A stretch of DNA of 64,000 bases from Rhizobium album (lineage in GTDB: Bacteria > Pseudomonadota > Alphaproteobacteria > Rhizobiales > Rhizobiaceae). The first letter of the stretch is position 1. Each line of letters opens with the position of its first letter. Under the pieces are notes generated by a model that did no database searches, was not told where the DNA came from, and was given only the letters and a program-made list of their open reading frames with translations. Below are positions 61,317-64,000 of the stretch, in pieces. The stretch is taken from NCBI RefSeq assembly GCF_003122325.1, contig NZ_QFBC01000009.1, forward strand, positions 124,001 through 188,000, in the 5' to 3' direction. The position numbers and the translations under genes are program-made.

Positions 61317-62498
61317 TTGCCTTTACCCCTGTTTGCGCTGTTTCTGGCAGCCTTCGCATTCGGCACCACGGAATTCGTCATTGCCGGGATTCTCCCCGAT
61401 GTGGCGACAGGGCTTGGCGTGTCGATCCCTTTCGCCGGTTACCTGGTGTCCGGTTATGCGTTGGGCATTGCGGTTGGAGGACCGCTTTTGACCATGGCGA
61501 CCCGGCGGATCTCGCGCCGTTCGATTCTCGTCGCGCTGACGATCGCCTTCTGCCTGGGGCAGGTCGCCTGCGCGATGGCGCCGAACTTTGCCGCCATGCT
61601 GCTTTTCCGCATCGGCACCTCCATCGCCCATGGCGCCTATTTCGGCATCGCGATGGTGGTTGCGGTCAGCCTGGTGCCGAATTCGGCGCGGGGGCGGGCG
61701 GTTGCCCTGGTGCTGGCGGGACTGACGGTTTCGAACATCATCGGCGTGCCGGCCGGCGCGGCGATCGGTGGGATCTGGGGATGGCGGGCGACATTCTGGG
61801 CGATGACGTTGATCGGCGTGATGGCCTTGGTCGCCATCTGGTTGCTGATCCCGCAAACGAAGCTGGAGCGCCGCGAGGAGCATCATCTGGGCCGCGAAGT
61901 GCGCGTTCTCGGCCGCCAGCAGGTCTGGACATCGCTGATCATCATGCTCGCTTTGATGATGGGCCAGATGGTGCCGTTCACCTACATCACGCCGCTGCTG
62001 CAGGAGGTGACCGGCCTCGACGCCATGGTCGTTCCGTGGGTGCTGCTGCTCAACGGCGTCGGCGCGACGCTCGGTGTCTTCATCGGCGGACGGCTGGCGG
62101 ACTGGAAGCTGATGCCGTCGCTGATTGCGCTGCTCGCCGTCCAGGCGGGGATGCTCGTCGTCCTTTATCTGGTCAGCCCCTATGCCGTGCCGATGACGGT
62201 CGCGATCTTCATCTGGGGCGCGCTCAATTTTGCGATCGGCACTCCGGTGCAGGCCCGTATCCTGACCTGGACCGCCGATGCTCCGGGCCTGGCGTCGTCG
62301 CTCATCCCTTCGGGCTTCAATGTCGGCATCGCCATTGCGGCAGTCGTCGGCGCCGCCTTGCTCGATGGCGGATACGGATATCGCAGCCTGCCGGTGATCG
62401 GCGCTGTCACGCTCGCCCTCGGCTGCCTCGTCGCTCTTCTGTCTGCCTTGCAGGAGAAACGCAGCGGCATCGCTCCGCCGGTTCCGGCGTCGGCCTGA
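61317..62498 (+). CDS. MFS transporter (DHA1 drug/sugar efflux type)
   Basis: This inner-membrane exporter has twelve helices and 393 residues. It has the DHA1 signature FAFGTTEFVIAGILPDVA in helix 1 and the loop 2-3 motif near GGPLLTMATRRISRRSIL. Relatives export sugars, arabinose, purines or drugs. The TTG at 61317 is taken as start: GAGG lies five bases upstream and the following residues PLPLFALFLAAFAFGTTEF match the family start. Upstream ATGs give non-conserved extensions that cross the promoter. It could expel toxic intermediates of the sugar pathway. Confidence 0.85.
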   Translation: MPLPLFALFLAAFAFGTTEFVIAGILPDVATGLGVSIPFAGYLVSGYALGIAVGGPLLTMATRRISRRSILVALTIAFCLGQVACAMAPNFAAMLLFRIGTSIAHGAYFGIAMVVAVSLVPNSARGRAVALVLAGLTVSNIIGVPAGAAIGGIWGWRATFWAMTLIGVMALVAIWLLIPQTKLERREEHHLGREVRVLGRQQVWTSLIIMLALMMGQMVPFTYITPLLQEVTGLDAMVVPWVLLLNGVGATLGVFIGGRLADWKLMPSLIALLAVQAGMLVVLYLVSPYAVPMTVAIFIWGALNFAIGTPVQARILTWTADAPGLASSLIPSGFNVGIAIAAVVGAALLDGGYGYRSLPVIGAVTLALGCLVALLSALQEKRSGIAPPVPASA

Positions 62499-62543
62499 AA
62501 AATGCGCTCGCGCCAGCCGAAGCAAACGCGAGCACGGAATTAA

Positions 62544-62569
62544 TCTGCGGCCGAAATCCGCGCCGCAGA
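62544..62569. terminator. Hairpin between convergent MFS and SDR genes
   Basis: TCTGCGGC and GCCGCAGA pair perfectly with a 10-nt loop, close to the SDR stop. A second 7-bp inverted pair (GCTCGCG to CGCGAGC, 62506-62533) lies nearer the MFS stop. Confidence 0.5.
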
Positions 62570-62574
62570 GATGA

Positions 62575-63360
62575 TCACGACATGATCAGGCCGCCATCGA
62601 CATTGATGGTCTGGCCGGTAATGTAGGCGGCATCGGCCGAGGCGAGGAAGGCGACGAGGGCACCGACCTCGGCGGGCGTGCCGGCCCGGCCCATCGGAAT
62701 GCCTTCGACCCATTCGGCCATCAGTTCGCCCGGACCGTATTCGCCGAGCATCTTGCCCCAGACGCGGTCGTTGTAGTCCCACATTTCGGTGTGGATGATG
62801 CCGGGGCAAATGGCGTTGGCGGTAATGCCTTCGCGGGCGAGTTCCTTCGCCAGGCTCTGGGTCAGGCCGACGACGCCGAATTTCGAGGCGGCGTAATGCG
62901 GCGTATAGATGAAGCCCTGGCGCGCCTGGCCGGAGGCAGTGTTGACGAGCCGGCCCTTCGTGCCGCTGGCGCGGAAGCGGCGGATCGCCTCCTGGCAGCA
63001 GAGGAACACACCCTTGGTGTTGACGTCGAGGTTGAGATCCCATTCGCGCTCGGTGAGGTCCTCGACCTTGGCGATGGTGATGACGCCGGCATTCTGCACC
63101 GAGACGGAAAGGGTGCCGAGCTTCGCCTCGGCTTCGCCGTAGGCTTCGCGGATGGCTTGCGCATCGGTGACGTCGAGGGCAAAGCCGATCACCTCGGCCC
63201 CGGTTTCCTCAGCCAGCGCTTCGGCGGCAGCATCGGTGTCCTTTTCGATCGCGGCGATGGCGACCTTTGCACCTTCTTCCGCAAAGCGCTTGGCGATGCC
63301 GCGCCCGATGCCCTTGTTGCCTCCGGTGACGAATACTGTCTGGCCTGCGAAACGTTTCAT
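62575..63360 (-). CDS. Short-chain dehydrogenase, sugar/polyol type
   Basis: This NAD(P)-dependent oxidoreductase has 261 residues. The cofactor motif is VTGGNKGIGRGIA at residues 11-23. The catalytic residues are N90-A-G, S143, Y156 and K160 (YAASK). The C-terminal substrate loop is IIHTEMWDYNDRVWGKMLGE, a tryptophan-rich form seen in polyol dehydrogenases such as the sorbitol and galactitol types. The start is fixed at 63360. It follows a SorC-type regulator gene by 50 bases on the same strand, so the two form an operon in which the regulator likely senses a phosphorylated product. Confidence 0.88.
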   Translation of the reverse strand: MKRFAGQTVFVTGGNKGIGRGIAKRFAEEGAKVAIAAIEKDTDAAAEALAEETGAEVIGFALDVTDAQAIREAYGEAEAKLGTLSVSVQNAGVITIAKVEDLTEREWDLNLDVNTKGVFLCCQEAIRRFRASGTKGRLVNTASGQARQGFIYTPHYAASKFGVVGLTQSLAKELAREGITANAICPGIIHTEMWDYNDRVWGKMLGEYGPGELMAEWVEGIPMGRAGTPAEVGALVAFLASADAAYITGQTINVDGGLIMS

Positions 63361-63410
63361 GGTCTTTTCTCCATAATGCGCAGGCCGGCCGAAGACTGAT
63401 CCCGTCTGGA

Positions 63411-64000
63411 TCAGGCGGTCAACCGGGCTGCAGTGAATTTGTCGGTGACAAGCACATCGATGACGCCCAGTTTCAGGGCGCCGGCGATGGCCTGGGTTTT
63501 GGATTCGCCGCCGGCCAAGGCCATGACGCGGTCGGTCTTGCGAAGCTGTTCCAGCGACAGGCCGATGACCCGGTCGTTGAGCGGGGTTTCGACGGGCTTG
63601 CCGTCCTTGTCGTAGAAGCGGTAGGAAATCTCGCCGACGGCACCGGCCTCATGCAGCATCGCCATTTCCTGGCGGGAAAAGACGTTGCCGGAGCGCGCCA
63701 GCAGTTCGGACGGCTCGACGGCGCCGATGCCGACGATCGCCAGGCTGAGACGACCGAAAAGATCCATGGTTTCGCGCACGACCGGGTCGGCAAGCATCAC
63801 GAGCTTGGCTTCGCGCGACGAGGTGATGCCCTGCACGAGCAGAAGCCGTGGCTCGCCGCCGGTGAGTTTCGCCAGACGGGCGGTCAGCTGCGTCGCATGG
63901 GTCTGGACCGAGGCATCGCCCATGCCGCCGAGGATCTGGACGATATATTTGGCCTTGGCGTTCTTCAGCGGATGGATGTTGTCGACCATGCGCAGGATCG
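63411..64000 (-). CDS. SorC/DeoR-type sugar-binding regulator, N-terminus beyond window
   Basis: This is the C-terminal about 196 residues of a SorC-family regulator; the gene continues past 64000. The sugar-phosphate-binding domain shows VQILGGMGDASVQTHATQLT, then ARLAKLTGG, LVQGITSSREAKLVMLADP, LAIVGIGAVEPSELLARSG and GLSLEQLRKTDRVMALAGG. The DNA-binding domain is outside the window. Regulators of this type control erythritol, sorbitol and deoxyribose use. It is coded immediately before the SDR gene and probably governs it. The ATG at 63989 is internal, not the start. Confidence 0.88.
   Translation of the reverse strand, partial: ILRMVDNIHPLKNAKAKYIVQILGGMGDASVQTHATQLTARLAKLTGGEPRLLLVQGITSSREAKLVMLADPVVRETMDLFGRLSLAIVGIGAVEPSELLARSGNVFSRQEMAMLHEAGAVGEISYRFYDKDGKPVETPLNDRVIGLSLEQLRKTDRVMALAGGESKTQAIAGALKLGVIDVLVTDKFTAARLTA

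Overview
The window is 64 kb of GC-rich DNA with dense, co-directional operons. There are no insertion sequences, tRNA or rRNA genes, or CRISPR arrays that I can see. The gene content suggests a member of the Rhizobiaceae (Rhizobium, Ensifer, Neorhizobium or Shinella-like): a NirK/NorB denitrification island with nnrU, nnrS, nirV and nnrR, many ABC importers, and RpiR, SorC and LysR-controlled catabolic operons. The genus cannot be fixed from the sequence alone.

Region 1 (1-9.6 kb): a GAF-domain protein cut by the window edge, a decayed LysR gene, a 5-formyl-THF cyclo-ligase, a MarR regulator, and a polyamine-type ABC importer (four genes, minus strand). Next come an XRE-cupin regulator and a divergent HisD-family dehydrogenase. 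The dehydrogenase looks like the sulfopropanediol dehydrogenase (HpsN) branch rather than histidine biosynthesis.

Region 2 (9.6-25.1 kb): a nitrite- and NO-respiration island. It holds nnrU plus a 51-aa membrane peptide, norEF, norCBQD, hemN, a little-described module (two DUF2249 proteins, a polytopic membrane protein, a DUF59 protein), nnrS, nirKV and the regulator nnrR. Six TTG-N8-CAA sites sit before its transcription units and point to one NnrR regulon.

Region 3 (25.5-37.1 kb): a peptide or D-amino-acid scavenging locus. It has a D-amino-acid transaminase, a P1-type aminopeptidase, an M55 D-aminopeptidase, a LysR regulator with a perfect palindromic operator, an amidohydrolase, a five-gene Dpp-type importer and a class I amidotransferase-type hydrolase.

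Region 4 (37.1-40.5 kb): a pseudouridine synthase, an Rnk-like protein and NADP-type glutamate dehydrogenase.

Region 5 (41.0-64 kb): a large carbohydrate or polyol locus. It contains a class II aldolase, a HAD phosphatase, an RpiR regulator, an acetoin-dehydrogenase-like complex with a transaldolase gene inserted between its E1 and E2 genes, and a second HAD phosphatase. A Tat-exported sugar ABC importer follows, with a transglutaminase-like protein, an FGGY kinase, a VOC protein, an FMO, an MFS exporter, and a minus-strand SDR plus SorC regulator. Related AT-rich motifs (core GAAAAT[A/T]ATTTA or GAAGAAAATTT) recur upstream of the aldolase, aco and ABC operons and near rpiR. They suggest one regulon for a sugar pathway I cannot match to a known route.
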